Assembly: GCF_030708455.1 (NCBI RefSeq)
Contig: NZ_JAUYWF010000008.1
Coordinates: 124,001 to 188,000 of the forward strand
Direction of reading: 5' to 3'
Length of the DNA stretch: 64,000 nt
Source: Halomonas sp. SSL-5
Lineage (GTDB): Bacteria; Pseudomonadota; Gammaproteobacteria; Pseudomonadales; Halomonadaceae
Shown here: piece by piece, positions 48,545-57,175 of the stretch
Layout: each line of letters begins with the position of its first letter
Position numbering within the stretch: the stretch's first letter is position 1
The notes under the pieces: generated by a model
What the model saw: the letters and a program-made list of their open reading frames with translations, nothing else
The model's database searches: none
What the model was told of the DNA's origin: nothing
Program-made: the position numbers and the translations under genes

Positions 48545-49543
48545 TCAGGCCGCGGCGGGGGCCTCGCGTTCGGTGACCAGGCCCAGGGCATCGTCGAAGA
48601 TCGACAGGCCTGCGCCCTCGCGGTGGGCGTTCTCGGAGAGATGACGGCGGAACTTGCGCCCGCCCGGCTGGCCCTGGAAGAGCCCCAGCAGGTGGCGGGT
48701 GAGGTGGTTGAGCCTGGCGCCCTCGTCGAGGCGGCGGGCGATATAGGGGCGCAGGGCGCGGGCCGCGCCGTGGCGGCTCTGTGCCGGCCCCGGCATGCCG
48801 TAGAGGGCCTGGTCGATGCCGGCCAGCAGCCAGGGATTCTGGTAGGCCTCGCGGCCGACCATCACGCTGTCGACGAATGCGAGCTGCTCGCGGCAGGCGT
48901 CGAGCGTCTTCAGCCCGCCGTTGATGCCGATATGCAGTTCGGGACGGCTGGCCTTCAGGCGATGCACCCGGGGGTAGTTGAGCGGCGGTACGTCGCGGTT
49001 TTCCTTGGGGGAGAGCCCCTCGAGCCAGGCCTTGCGCGCATGCACGATGAAGGTGTCGCAGCCGGCGTCGGCGACGATATCGATGAAGCGCGAAAGATCG
49101 GCGTCCTCGTCCTGATCATCGATGCCGATGCGGCACTTGACGGTGACCGGGATCGACACCGCCGCGCGCATGGCGCGCACCGCGGCGGCGACCTTCTCCG
49201 GGTGGCCCATCAGGCAGGCGCCGATCAGGTTGTTCTGCACCCGGTCACTGGGGCAGCCGACGTTGAGGTTGACCTCGTCATAGCCCCATTCCTCGGCGAT
49301 GGCCGCGCACTCGGCCAGCTCGCCGGCGTCGCTGCCGCCCAGCTGCAGGGCGAGCGGATGCTCCACCGCATCGAAGCCGAGGAAGCGCTCCCGCGGGCTG
49401 CCGTGGAGGATGGCGCCGGTGGTCACCATCTCGGTGTAGAGCAGGGCGTGGCGCGTCAGGGTCCGGGCGAAGGCGCGGTAATCGCGGGTCGTCCAGTCCA
49501 TCATCGGGGCCACGGAGAAGGTACGATCGAGTGTCATCGGCAT
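48545..49543 (-). CDS. dusA: tRNA-dihydrouridine(20/20a) synthase DusA
   Basis: The 332-residue FMN enzyme starts TFSVAPMMDWTTRDYRAFARTLTRHALLYTEMVTTGAI, the DusA-specific N-terminus. NLNVGCPSDRVQNNLIGACLM carries the catalytic Cys. VKCRIGIDDQD, FIVHARKAWLEGLSPKENRDVPPL and INGGLK are further signatures. It reduces U20/U20a in tRNA D-loops with NADPH. The C-terminal helical domain ends in a plain tail. Start: GTG 49546, ATG 49543 or ATG 49537 are adjacent; no strong SD decides. 49543 is used here. Confidence 0.93.
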   Translation of the reverse strand: MPMTLDRTFSVAPMMDWTTRDYRAFARTLTRHALLYTEMVTTGAILHGSPRERFLGFDAVEHPLALQLGGSDAGELAECAAIAEEWGYDEVNLNVGCPSDRVQNNLIGACLMGHPEKVAAAVRAMRAAVSIPVTVKCRIGIDDQDEDADLSRFIDIVADAGCDTFIVHARKAWLEGLSPKENRDVPPLNYPRVHRLKASRPELHIGINGGLKTLDACREQLAFVDSVMVGREAYQNPWLLAGIDQALYGMPGPAQSRHGAARALRPYIARRLDEGARLNHLTRHLLGLFQGQPGGRKFRRHLSENAHREGAGLSIFDDALGLVTEREAPAAA

Positions 49544-49667
49544 CACGGAGGTCGGGCGTGGAGGAGAGCATATGGTATCAGCCCGCCGTCGTCAGGCCGA
49601 GGGGTGGACGACGCCGGCCACCTGCGGTGGTAGCCTGAAGGCTGATGAGACTGGCGGGAGAGAGCCG

Positions 49668-50270
49668 ATGACAAGGGCGCTGTGCGCGGTAGTTCCGTTG
49701 CTGCTGGTGATGCTGCTGGCCGGCTGCAGCGGTGGCGAGGAGGAGCCGGTGGCGGGCGAGCCTGCCGAGACGAGCCCCGCCGCAACGAGTGCCGCCGAGA
49801 GCCCCGAGCCGTCGGCCGTGCCCGAGGCACCCGAGGTGCCGCCCTTCGACCAGCCGGTAGCGATCGAGCTCACCCCCCGGCTGGGCAGCGATCGGCGCCT
49901 GACGGTGGAGGGCGAGACCAACCTGCCCGAGGCGACCCGCCTGCAGGTCATCGTCGAGCGGGAGGTCAGCGGAGTGCGCTGGCGCGAACGCGTGTCGGTG
50001 GAGGCGGGCGGTTTCGTGGCCGGGCCCTTCGGCCCCGGCAGCGGGCTACCGGATGGTGGCTATCGTGTCACCGTCGACGTGCAGGAGGGCAGCGTTCAGC
50101 CACGCTCGGTGCGCGACCGGCTGGGCGAGGAGAACGAGCATCTCGACGGGCCCCTGGTACAGCAGTCCCGACATGGCCTGGGGCAGGTGGCCAGCTACAG
50201 CCAGCGCTTCCTGGTGGGCAGCGAGACGCGTCGCACCCATGACCGAGTGGAAGTGCTGCGGGTCGAGTAG
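49668..50270 (+). CDS. Hypothetical lipoprotein
   Basis: The 200-residue product is a lipoprotein: signal MTRALCAVVPLLLVMLLAGC with lipobox LAGC. A Glu/Pro/Ala-rich linker (about 22-58) follows, and then a domain (about 60-200) of alternating hydrophobic residues with LPEATRLQVIVEREVSGVRWRERVSVEAGGFVAGPFGPGSGLPDG, which looks like a beta-sandwich (CopC/IgG-like). No named family is recognised. The ATG follows GGGAGAG. Divergent from dusA. Confidence 0.75.
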   Translation: MTRALCAVVPLLLVMLLAGCSGGEEEPVAGEPAETSPAATSAAESPEPSAVPEAPEVPPFDQPVAIELTPRLGSDRRLTVEGETNLPEATRLQVIVEREVSGVRWRERVSVEAGGFVAGPFGPGSGLPDGGYRVTVDVQEGSVQPRSVRDRLGEENEHLDGPLVQQSRHGLGQVASYSQRFLVGSETRRTHDRVEVLRVE

Positions 50271-50299
50271 GCGCCTGCCCAGAGGGGGCAGCTAGCGAA

Positions 50300-50896
50300 T
50301 CACGGCTGGAGCACCCCGGGATGCCAGCGCGCCAGCAGCTTGCCCAGCAGCAGGGTGTCTGAGGTGTAGCCGGAGGGGGACTCGGCGTCGGGGCGAGCGA
50401 AGCGCAGGGCGCCGTCGGTGGCCTGGGTGACATGGCGTACCCGGTGCTCGCCCTCCTGCTGGATCAGGTAGAGGCCGGCGCGGCGAAAGATCTCGGTGGG
50501 CGCCACGGCGACCAGGTCGCCGGGGGCGAGGAAGTCGAAGGGCTCATCGGGGGCCGGGGTCACCAGGAAGCAGTCGCCCTCCCACTCCAGTTCGGGCACC
50601 AGTTCGAAGGGCAGGTCGATGCGCCCCGCGTGGCGGTCATGCCAGGGTGCCGGCGGATGGCGCCGCAGATAGAGAGGGGCGGCTCGGCCGCTGCCGTCAC
50701 CCTCCAGCAGGCGGGAGAGCGGGCACTCCAGGGCTCGGGCCAGAGCGACCAGGCGCTCATGGCCGATCTGCTTGATGGCGCCGGACTCCCAGTAGGAGAT
50801 GGTGACGTCCGAGACTCCAACCCGGCGTGCCAGGGAGGCCTTGTTGAGCTTGGCTTCCTCGCGTAGCGCCTTGATCCGCGGACCTAGTGAGTGCAT
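50300..50896 (-). CDS. XRE-family HTH regulator with S24/LexA-like C-terminal domain
   Basis: The 198-residue product starts with a lambda-CI-type HTH: IKALREEAKLNKASLARRVGVSDVTISYWESGAIKQIGHERLVALARALE. A C-terminal S24-like region follows, including EGDCFLVTPAPDEPFDFLAPGDLVAV, but a clear catalytic Ser/Lys pair is not obvious. Such proteins are phage-repressor-like or housekeeping regulators. No prophage genes flank it. ATG 50896 has GGAGAC upstream. Its operator is probably in the 104-base gap upstream. Confidence 0.83.
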   Translation of the reverse strand: MHSLGPRIKALREEAKLNKASLARRVGVSDVTISYWESGAIKQIGHERLVALARALECPLSRLLEGDGSGRAAPLYLRRHPPAPWHDRHAGRIDLPFELVPELEWEGDCFLVTPAPDEPFDFLAPGDLVAVAPTEIFRRAGLYLIQQEGEHRVRHVTQATDGALRFARPDAESPSGYTSDTLLLGKLLARWHPGVLQP

Positions 50897-51000
50897 GTCT
50901 CCATCCTGTCGACGTTCGTGAGGTTCTTTGATGACCCGCGATGATCTGCGATCACCGCGGCCTGTGCAATAGCGCGCAGCCAACGCTGCGTCAGCGTTGG

Positions 51001-51741
51001 CTACCAGGCGACCGGCTCGCCGGCCCAGTCGTAGAAGCTACCGCTCTCCTCGGGGGTGCGTTCGCCCAGCACGGCGAGCAGCCGCTCGGCGACGAAGGCC
51101 GGGGTGAACAGCTTCTCCTTGGGCACCCGGGCTTGGAAGGGCGCCGACAGCGCGGTGTCGGTGGTGCCGGGATGCAGGCAGACCACCGTGCTGTCGCGAT
51201 TGAGGCGGCGCAGTTCCACCGCGGCGGCGCGCATCAGCATGTTATGGGCCGCCTTGCTGGCGCGATAGGCGTACCAGCCCCCCAGGCGGTTGTCCTCGAT
51301 GGAGCCCACCCTCGCCGAGAGGCTGGCCACCAGCGTAGGGTGGCGTCCCTTGAAGGCGGGCTGCAGCACCTGGAGCAGCATCGCCGGCAGGGTGGCGTTG
51401 ATCTCGAACAGGCGGGCGAGGGCCGCCGGCTCGAGGTCATCGAGGCGCTTCTCCGGGTGGATCCCGCGGGCCTCGTCGTGGAGCATGCCGATGGTGTTGA
51501 ACAGCAGGTGCAGTGGCGCCCCCTCGAGGTGGGCGGCCAACGCGATACGCTGCTGCGAATCGTCCAGGGCGAGGGCGAGGCCCTCGAAGCGGGGATCGTC
51601 GCGGTGCGGTGCCCGACGCCCGACGCCGATCACCCTCCCGGGCCGGGGGCTCGCCAGCAGGGCGTCGATCACGGCGCCGCCGATGCCGCCGCCGGCGCCG
51701 GTGATCACGGCGGTGAAGCCGTCAGGCAGTTGTGCAAGCAT
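51001..51741 (-). CDS. Short-chain dehydrogenase/reductase (CsgA/C-factor-like)
   Basis: The 246-residue SDR has the NAD(P)-binding loop VITGAGGGIGGAVIDALL (about 12-29), the NNAG-equivalent LFNTIGMLHDE, catalytic Ser in VASLSARVGSIEDN, Tyr-x3-Lys in WYAYRASKAAHNML and a CLHPGTTDTALSAPFQ loop after it. The pattern is closest to C-factor-like SDRs; the substrate is unknown. ATG 51741 has AAGGAGAG upstream; the longer frame to 51867 overlaps the gltX promoter region. Divergent from gltX. Confidence 0.86.
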   Translation of the reverse strand: MLAQLPDGFTAVITGAGGGIGGAVIDALLASPRPGRVIGVGRRAPHRDDPRFEGLALALDDSQQRIALAAHLEGAPLHLLFNTIGMLHDEARGIHPEKRLDDLEPAALARLFEINATLPAMLLQVLQPAFKGRHPTLVASLSARVGSIEDNRLGGWYAYRASKAAHNMLMRAAAVELRRLNRDSTVVCLHPGTTDTALSAPFQARVPKEKLFTPAFVAERLLAVLGERTPEESGSFYDWAGEPVAW

Positions 51742-51828
51742 CGCGCTCTCCTTGGCAGTTGACCAGACATTGACCCCGGTCAGGCCGGATGATTCCCGGC
51801 CACGGCTGCCGAGGCGTCGGCAGGTGCG

Positions 51829-51834
51829 TATAAT
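51829..51834 (+). promoter_or_regulatory. Putative -10 element of gltX
   Basis: Consensus TATAAT with an upstream GTGCG, 43 bases before the gltX ATG. The -35 match is poor. Confidence 0.4.
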
Positions 51835-51876
51835 GCCGCCATCCATCCACCATCGGACCCGGGACACCGCAACGCC

Positions 51877-53355
51877 ATGACCGTACGCACGCGTATCGCG
51901 CCATCACCGACCGGCGACCCCCACGTCGGCACCGCCTACATCGCCCTGTTCAACCTGTGCTTCGCCCGTCAGCACGGCGGCCAGTTCATCCTGCGCATCG
52001 AGGATACCGACCGGGTGCGCTCGACCCCGGAGTCGGAGCAGATGATCCTCGACTCGCTGCGCTGGCTGGGGCTGGAATGGGACGAGGGGCCCGACGTGGG
52101 TGGCCCCCACGGTCCCTACCGCCAGAGTGAACGCGGCGATATCTACGCCGAGTATGCCCGCCAGCTGATCGAGGCCGGTCACGCCTTCAGGTGCTACCGC
52201 ACCAGCGAGGAGCTGGACGAGCTGCGCGAGGCACGCAAGGCCGCGGGCATGCACCTGGCGCTCAAGTCCGCCGACCTGGCGTTGCCCGCCGACGAGCAGG
52301 CGCGTCGCGAGAAGGAAGGTTGGCCGCATGTGGTGCGCATGCAGGTGCCGGCGAGCGGCACCTGTGTCGTCCAGGACATGCTGCGCGGCACCATCGAGGT
52401 GGACTGGGCCCAGGTCGATGCCCAGATCCTGCTCAAGTCCGACGGCATGCCCACCTACCACCTGGCCAACGTGGTGGATGACCACCTGATGGGCATCACC
52501 CACGTGCTGCGCGGCGAGGAGTGGATCAACTCGGCGCCCAAACACCAGCTGCTCTATGAGTATTTCGGCTGGGAGATGCCCGAGCTCTGCCATATGCCGC
52601 TGCTGCGCAACCCCGACAAGTCCAAGCTCTCCAAGCGCAAGAACCCGACCTCCATCAACTACTACCGGCGCATGGGCTACCTGCCCCAGGCGGTGACCAA
52701 CTACCTGGGTCGCATGGGCTGGTCGATGCCCGACGAGCGCGAGAAGTTCAGCCTCGACGAGATGATGGCCCACTTCGATATCCAGCGGGTCTCGCTGGGC
52801 GGGCCGGTCTTCGACCTGGAGAAGCTCACCTGGCTCAATGGCCTCTATATCCGCGAGGAGCTCGACGACGAGGGCTTCCTCAAGGCGCTGATGGAGTGGG
52901 CCTTCAACGAGTCCTACGTCAAGCAGATCCTGCCCCAGGTGCGCCCGCGGGTGGAGACCCTCTCCGAGGTGGTGCCGCTGGCCGGGCACTTCTTCTCGGG
53001 CCTGCCGCGGATCACCGAGGAGAGCTTCGACGGCGTCAAGCTGGGCCGCGAGGACCTGCTCAGGCTGCTGCAGTTCCTGGTGTGGCGCCTCGAGGCGGTA
53101 CCCGCCTGGCACAAGGAGGCGCTGCTCGCCGAGGTCAAGGCGCTGGCGGCGCACTTCGAGCTCAAGATGAAGGACTTCCTGGCACCGGTGTTCATCGCCG
53201 TCACCGGGTCCAGCGCCAGCACCTCGGTGATGGATGCCATGGCGATCCTGGGCTCCGACATGACCCGGGCCCGTCTGCGCCACGCCATCGAGGTGCTGGG
53301 CGGCGTCTCCAAGAAGCAGGCCAAGCGCTTCGAGAAGGAGTACCGGGAGCTCTGA
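51877..53355 (+). CDS. gltX: Glutamate-tRNA ligase (GltX)
   Basis: The 492-residue class I aminoacyl-tRNA synthetase has the HIGH-equivalent [17 protein letters not shown] (about 9-25) and the KMSKS-equivalent [10 protein letters not shown] (about 250). The full anticodon-binding domain is present to the end ([19 protein letters not shown] region, [10 protein letters not shown]). It charges tRNA-Glu with glutamate. The length and the typical GltX-1 insertions indicate a normal discriminating enzyme. tRNA-Ala and tRNA-Glu genes follow, the latter its own substrate. Confidence 0.96.
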   Translation: MTVRTRIAPSPTGDPHVGTAYIALFNLCFARQHGGQFILRIEDTDRVRSTPESEQMILDSLRWLGLEWDEGPDVGGPHGPYRQSERGDIYAEYARQLIEAGHAFRCYRTSEELDELREARKAAGMHLALKSADLALPADEQARREKEGWPHVVRMQVPASGTCVVQDMLRGTIEVDWAQVDAQILLKSDGMPTYHLANVVDDHLMGITHVLRGEEWINSAPKHQLLYEYFGWEMPELCHMPLLRNPDKSKLSKRKNPTSINYYRRMGYLPQAVTNYLGRMGWSMPDEREKFSLDEMMAHFDIQRVSLGGPVFDLEKLTWLNGLYIREELDDEGFLKALMEWAFNESYVKQILPQVRPRVETLSEVVPLAGHFFSGLPRITEESFDGVKLGREDLLRLLQFLVWRLEAVPAWHKEALLAEVKALAAHFELKMKDFLAPVFIAVTGSSASTSVMDAMAILGSDMTRARLRHAIEVLGGVSKKQAKRFEKEYREL

Positions 53356-53362
53356 AAAAGAG

Positions 53363-53391
53363 TTGACGAAGCCGGGGCGTATCAGTAACAT
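53363..53391 (+). promoter_or_regulatory. tRNA promoter
   Basis: TTGACG (53363-53368) and TAACAT (53386-53391) have an ideal 17-base spacer and are followed by a GC-rich ACGCCTCG discriminator, as in stringently controlled stable-RNA promoters. Confidence 0.75.
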
Positions 53392-53414
53392 ACGCCTCGT
53401 CTTCACGGCACGTT

Positions 53415-53490
53415 GGGGCCTTAGCTCAGCTGGGAGAGCGCAACACTGGCAGTGTTGAGGTCAGCGGTTCGATCCCGCTAGGCTCCACCA
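53415..53490 (+). tRNA. tRNA-Ala (anticodon GGC)
   Basis: A 76-base cloverleaf with encoded CCA. The acceptor stem GGGGCCT/AGGCTCC carries the G3-U70 wobble that identifies alanine tRNAs. The anticodon arm CAACACTGGCAGTGTTG exposes GGC. D-loop TAGCTCAGCTGGGAGAGC and T-arm AGCGGTTCGATCCCGCT are normal. Confidence 0.97.
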
Positions 53491-53514
53491 AATCGTGCAT
53501 CACGTGAAGGTCAC

Positions 53515-53590
53515 GTCCCATTCGTCTAGTGGCCTAGGACACCGCCCTTTCACGGCGGTAACAGGGGTTCGAACCCCCTATGGGACGCCA
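53515..53590 (+). tRNA. tRNA-Glu (anticodon TTC)
   Basis: A 76-base tRNA with encoded CCA. The acceptor stem is GTCCCAT/ATGGGAC, the anticodon arm CCGCCCTTTCACGGCGG displays TTC, and the T-arm is GGGGTTCGAACCCC. It lies 24 bases after tRNA-Ala and is probably co-transcribed from 53363-53391. Confidence 0.97.
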
Positions 53591-53598
53591 TATTCTTT

Positions 53599-53632
53599 CA
53601 GAAAGGGCACCCCTTCGCGGGTGCCCTTTCTG
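53599..53632 (+). terminator. Terminator of the tRNA operon
   Basis: CAGAAAGGGCACCC (53599-53612) pairs with GGGTGCCCTTTCTG (53619-53632) around CTTCGC, and is followed by TTCC. Confidence 0.85.
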
Positions 53633-53639
53633 TTCCCCG

Positions 53640-53960
53640 GCGGTACCCCTGGCGCATGCTGCCAGCGTTGACATTTCTCACGTTATACCCCCTCCCTGAC
53701 GCCGATTTTGAGGCGATTTCCGCTTGACTTGTCCACCCTGCGTGGTTCTGGGCGCTTGTCTGTGCACAGGTCGGCCGCAGAGCCCCGTGGTGCCTGGGCT
53801 TTCATTAAAACCCTTTTAAAACAATAAGTTAAATAAGGTCAAAAAATGATCAATCTAAGCGCAGGCCGCTGCTCATGGCGATTGTGAGACCTTTTCGAGA
53901 GGTTTTGAACAGGGTTATCCACAGAATGTGTGGAAAACGCCAAGGCGGTGGAAAAGCGGC
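53640..53960. other. AT-rich non-coding gap with inverted DnaA boxes
   Basis: No gene is seen on either strand. A block at about 53801-53860 is rich in A and T (TTTTAAAACAATAAGTTAAA and AAAAAATGATCAATC), unusual for this window. At 53915-53923 there is a perfect DnaA box TTATCCACA. At 53929-53937 is TGTGGAAAA, the reverse complement of the variant box TTTTCCACA, 5 bases away in inverted orientation. Further CACA-rich strings lie near 53728 and 53760. The combination looks like a replication-linked or DnaA-titration site. Only one GATC is present, so a full E. coli-type oriC is not supported. Confidence 0.5.
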
Positions 53961-53963
53961 CTC

Positions 53964-53987
53964 GCAGCGGCCCTCCCGGGCCGCTGC
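53964..53987 (-). terminator. Terminator hairpin after the hydroxyacid dehydrogenase gene
   Basis: GCAGCGGCCC (53964-53973) pairs with GGGCCGCTGC (53978-53987). Read on the minus strand, it is followed by a TTTT run at 53954-53951. Confidence 0.55.
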
Positions 53988-53996
53988 TCGAGGGGG

Positions 53997-54887
53997 TCAG
54001 TCGGGCTTCACGGCGCGCAGGCGACGCAGCAGCGAAGAGGTGTCCCAGCGGCCGCCGCCCATCACCTGGACGTCGGCATAGAACTGATCCACCAGGGCGG
54101 TCACCGGCAGGCGTGCCTGGAGTCGACGCGCCTGCTCGAGGCAGATGCCGAGGTCCTTGCGCATCCAGTCCACGGCGAAGCCGTGCTCGTACTCATCATC
54201 GATCATGGTCCCGTGGCGGTTCTCCATCTGCCAGGAGCCGGCGGCCCCCTTGCTGATGACGTCCACTACCCGCTGGCGGTCGAGGCCGGCCTGCTCGGCG
54301 AAGTGCAGCCCCTCGGCCAGGCCCTGGACCAGGCCGGCGATGCAGATCTGGTTGACCATCTTGGTCAGCTGGCCGCTGCCGGCGGGTCCCATCAGCGTCA
54401 CGGCGCGGCCGTAGTGGCCGAGCACCGGCTCGATGCGGGCGAAGTCGGCGTCATCGCCGCCGCACATGATGGTCAGGGCGCCGTTCTCTGCGCCCTGCTG
54501 GCCACCGGAGACGGGGGCATCCACGAAGCCGATGCCGCGTTCGCGACAGGCGGCGTCGAGTTCCTCGGCGAGATCGGCGGATGCGGTGGTGTGGTCGACC
54601 AGCAGGCTGCCCTCGGCCATGCCGGAGAGGGCGCCCTGCTCGCCGGTGGTGACCTGGCGCACGTCATCGTCGTTGCCCACGCACACCAGCACCAGGTCGG
54701 CGCCGCTGGCGGCCTCGCTGGGTGTGGGGTGGTGGCTGCCGCCGAACTCCTTGACCCAGGCCTCGGCGCGGGACTCGGTGCGGTTGAAGACGCGCACGTC
54801 GAGGCCGGCGCGGACCAGGTGACCGGCCATGGGGTAGCCCATGACGCCCAGGCCGATAAAGGCGACGGTGGAGATGCTGTTGCTCAT
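53997..54887 (-). CDS. NAD(P)-dependent beta-hydroxyacid dehydrogenase (3-hydroxyisobutyrate dehydrogenase/GarR family)
   Basis: The 296-residue product has the Rossmann loop VAFIGLGVMGYPMAGHLVRAG (residues 8-28), the substrate motif DAPVSGGQQGAENGALTIM (about 123-141), the catalytic Lys in GSGQLTKMVNQI (about 172) and a helical C-terminal domain. The family oxidises 3-hydroxyisobutyrate, tartronate semialdehyde or related acids; the specific substrate is not clear. Single-gene unit ending at the hairpin at 53964-53987. Confidence 0.9.
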   Translation of the reverse strand: MSNSISTVAFIGLGVMGYPMAGHLVRAGLDVRVFNRTESRAEAWVKEFGGSHHPTPSEAASGADLVLVCVGNDDDVRQVTTGEQGALSGMAEGSLLVDHTTASADLAEELDAACRERGIGFVDAPVSGGQQGAENGALTIMCGGDDADFARIEPVLGHYGRAVTLMGPAGSGQLTKMVNQICIAGLVQGLAEGLHFAEQAGLDRQRVVDVISKGAAGSWQMENRHGTMIDDEYEHGFAVDWMRKDLGICLEQARRLQARLPVTALVDQFYADVQVMGGGRWDTSSLLRRLRAVKPD

Positions 54888-54994
54888 GGTGGCTCGCTCC
54901 TTGCTGAAGTGAGGAGGTGGGGAGGCGGTAGTAGGGTATCGAAAGTGGGGGCTCGGTAGCAGAGGGCGCGATGGGCAGTTCGGTCCAGGCAGCA

Positions 54995-55018
54995 GAAAGC
55001 CGCCCGCAGGCGGCTTTC
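54995..55018 (-). terminator. gltA terminator
   Basis: GAAAGCCGCC (54995-55004) pairs with GGCGGCTTTC (55009-55018) around a CGCA loop, about 40 bases past the gltA stop. Confidence 0.75.
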
Positions 55019-55059
55019 ATGAGCGTGGCACGTGCGGCCTCAGGCCGCGTCTGCCGACC

Positions 55060-56346
55060 TCACTTGGTCGGGTAGTCGCGCTGGTCGTGGCCGGTATAGA
55101 GCTGGCGCGGGCGACCGATCTTGTAGCTGTCGCTGAGCATCTCGTTCCAGTGGGAGATCCAGCCGATGGTGCGGGACACGGCGAAGATCACCGTGAACAT
55201 GTTCTTGGGGATGCCCATGGCCTTGAGGATGATGCCGGAGTAGAAGTCGACGTTCGGATAGAGCTTGCGCTCGATGAAGTACTCGTCCTCCAGGGCGATC
55301 TGCTCCAGGCGCTTGGCGATCTTCAGCTGCGGGTCGTCGGCGAGGCCCAGTTCGGCCAGCACCTCGTCGCAGGTCTCCTTCATCACCTTGGCGCGCGGGT
55401 CGAAGTTGCGGTAGACGCGGTGGCCGAAGCCCATCAGCTTGAACGGGTCTTCCTTGTCCTTGGCCTTGTCGACGAAGCGCTGGATGTTCTCCTCGGAGTC
55501 GTCGCCGATCTCGTCGAGCATGTTCAGCACCGCCTCGTTGGCACCGCCGTGAGCCGGGCCCCACAGGGCCGCGATGCCGGCGCTGATGCAGGCGAAGGGG
55601 TTGGCGCCGGTGGAGCCCGCCAGTCGCACCGTGGAGGTGGAGGCGTTCTGCTCGTGGTCCGCGTGGAGCATGAAGATGCGGTCCATGGCCTTGGCGTAGA
55701 CCGGGTTGATCCGGTACTCCTCGCAGGGATTGCTGAACATCATGTAGAGGAAGTTCTCTGCATAGCTCAGGTCGTTGCGCGGGTAGTTGAACGGCTGGCC
55801 CACGTTGTACTTGTAGGACATCGCGGCGATGGTCGGCATCTTGGCGATCAGGCGGATGGCGCTGATCTCGCGGTCCTCCTGCACGTTGATGTCCATGTGG
55901 TCGTGGTAGAAGGCAGCCAGGCCACCGACCACGCCGCACAGGATCGACATCGGGTGGGCATCGCGACGGAAGCCCTTGAAGAAGTTGTTGATCTGGTCAT
56001 GGACCATGGTGTGGTTGCTGATCCGCGACTCGAAGTCGGCGTACTGCGCATCATTGGGCAGCTCGCCGAACAGCAGCAGGTAGCATAGCTCGACGAAGTT
56101 GGATTCCTTGGCGAGCTGGTCGATGGGGTAGCCGCGGTGCAGCAGGACGCCCTTGCCGCCATCGATGTAGGTGATGGCCGACTGGCAGGAGGAGGTGGCC
56201 ATGAAACCGGGGTCATAGGTGAACAGGCCCTCGGCGCCGAGTCCGCGGACGTCGATCACGTCGGGGCCCAGGGAGCCCGAGTAGACGGGCAGTTCGATCG
56301 TCTTGTCCAGGCCGTCAACCGTCAGCGTCGCTTTCCTGTCAGCCAT
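55060..56346 (-). CDS. gltA: Citrate synthase (GltA, type II)
   Basis: The 428-residue product has the catalytic His residues in [12 protein letters not shown] and [14 protein letters not shown] and the catalytic Asp in [14 protein letters not shown]. The N-terminal small domain begins [20 protein letters not shown], as in the NADH-sensitive hexameric GltA. It condenses acetyl-CoA and oxaloacetate, the entry to the TCA cycle. ATG 56346 has GAGAGGAGG upstream. Transcribed away from sdhCDAB-sucAB, with the terminator at 54995-55018. Confidence 0.96.
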   Translation of the reverse strand: MADRKATLTVDGLDKTIELPVYSGSLGPDVIDVRGLGAEGLFTYDPGFMATSSCQSAITYIDGGKGVLLHRGYPIDQLAKESNFVELCYLLLFGELPNDAQYADFESRISNHTMVHDQINNFFKGFRRDAHPMSILCGVVGGLAAFYHDHMDINVQEDREISAIRLIAKMPTIAAMSYKYNVGQPFNYPRNDLSYAENFLYMMFSNPCEEYRINPVYAKAMDRIFMLHADHEQNASTSTVRLAGSTGANPFACISAGIAALWGPAHGGANEAVLNMLDEIGDDSEENIQRFVDKAKDKEDPFKLMGFGHRVYRNFDPRAKVMKETCDEVLAELGLADDPQLKIAKRLEQIALEDEYFIERKLYPNVDFYSGIILKAMGIPKNMFTVIFAVSRTIGWISHWNEMLSDSYKIGRPRQLYTGHDQRDYPTK

Positions 56347-56436
56347 GGAAGGCCTCCTCTCGAGTTCGTGATAGGGCGATAAGTCATTCATTCTTTGGCG
56401 TCTTCGCAGGGGGGTGCCGGCGAAAAAGGTTCGCCC

Positions 56437-56464
56437 ACTATAGAAGCGTCCCAGCGATTGTCAA
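56437..56464 (-). promoter_or_regulatory. gltA sigma-70 promoter
   Basis: On the minus strand, consensus TTGACA (56464-56459), a 16-base spacer and TATAGT (56442-56437) lie 91 bases before the ATG. Confidence 0.8.
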
Positions 56465-56527
56465 TTAGCCCATGGCGAGCGCCATCGTGTACGCGAATAT
56501 TCTTGACGTAAAGGACTTGTCCAACAA

Positions 56528-56613
56528 ATGGTGCAAAGCACCATCGTGGCGCGGTCTCCCGGCCACTTCCGCCACCGCGCAGGCCAAAAGGGCGCGCGCA
56601 GGCTTTGCACCAT
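56528..56613. promoter_or_regulatory. Long-spaced inverted repeat in the gltA-sdhC divergent region
   Basis: ATGGTGCAAAGC (56528-56539) and GCTTTGCACCAT (56602-56613) are perfect inverted copies. The first overlaps the palindrome TGGTGC-AAA-GCACCA (56529-56543). Centres are 74 bases apart, close to seven helical turns. Confidence 0.6.
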
Positions 56614-56636
56614 GGTCTAGTCGGGGCTTGCCCGGT

Positions 56637-56665
56637 TTGTCATGGGGCGGGCGGGCCCCTATAAT
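56637..56665 (+). promoter_or_regulatory. sdhCDAB sigma-70 promoter
   Basis: TTGTCA (56637-56642), a 17-base spacer and consensus TATAAT (56660-56665) lie 133 bases before sdhC, leaving a long leader. Confidence 0.75.
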
Positions 56666-56797
56666 CCACCCCGCGCGACTGGCAGGTACCGCCGGCCTTG
56701 CCGCCCCCCGGCAACGGTCGATGCCTTCCCGAAACCACCGCCCGTCCGGAGCCTTTTCAAGCTTCCCATGCGGGCCATAGAGAGTGTGTAGAGAGCC

Positions 56798-57175
56798 GTG
56801 AATAGCAAACGACCCGTAAACCTGGATCTGTCCACGATACAGTTTCCGCTACCCGCCCTGACGTCGATCGCTCACCGCATCACCGGCGTCATTCTTTTCA
56901 TCGGCCTGATCTTCGCCTTCTGGGCCCTGAGCACCTCGCTCTCCTCGCCCGCCGGCTTCGTGGCCGTGAGCGATGCCCTGGCGAATAACTTCCTGGCCAA
57001 GCTGGTCGCCTGGGGGCTGCTGTCTGCCCTGGCCTTCCACTTCGTGGCCGGCATCAAGCACCTGCTGATGGACATGGATATCGGCGTGACCCTCGAGGGC
57101 GGCCACAAGAAGGCGCAGATCACCGTGGTGGTGAGCGCCGTACTGATCATTCTGGCGGGAGTCTGGGTATGGTAA
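56798..57175 (+). CDS. sdhC: Succinate dehydrogenase cytochrome b556 subunit (SdhC)
   Basis: The 125-residue product begins with GTG (SD GAGAGCC). It has three membrane helices, at about 29-52, 65-90 and 105-124. SIAHRITGVILF is the SdhC N-terminal signature (Ser/Arg of the quinone site). AFHFVAGIKHLLMDMD carries the haem-ligating His. It anchors complex II in the membrane. The last bases overlap the sdhD start by 7. Confidence 0.94.
   Translation: MNSKRPVNLDLSTIQFPLPALTSIAHRITGVILFIGLIFAFWALSTSLSSPAGFVAVSDALANNFLAKLVAWGLLSALAFHFVAGIKHLLMDMDIGVTLEGGHKKAQITVVVSAVLIILAGVWVW

Noticed and set aside
50300-50896. Prophage repressor
   Set aside because: The CI-like regulator stands between a lipoprotein gene and an SDR gene, with no phage genes; treated as an ordinary regulator.
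53640-53960. Definite chromosomal oriC
   Set aside because: Only two good DnaA boxes and one GATC, and no dnaA, rpmH or gidA neighbour; kept only as a candidate finding.
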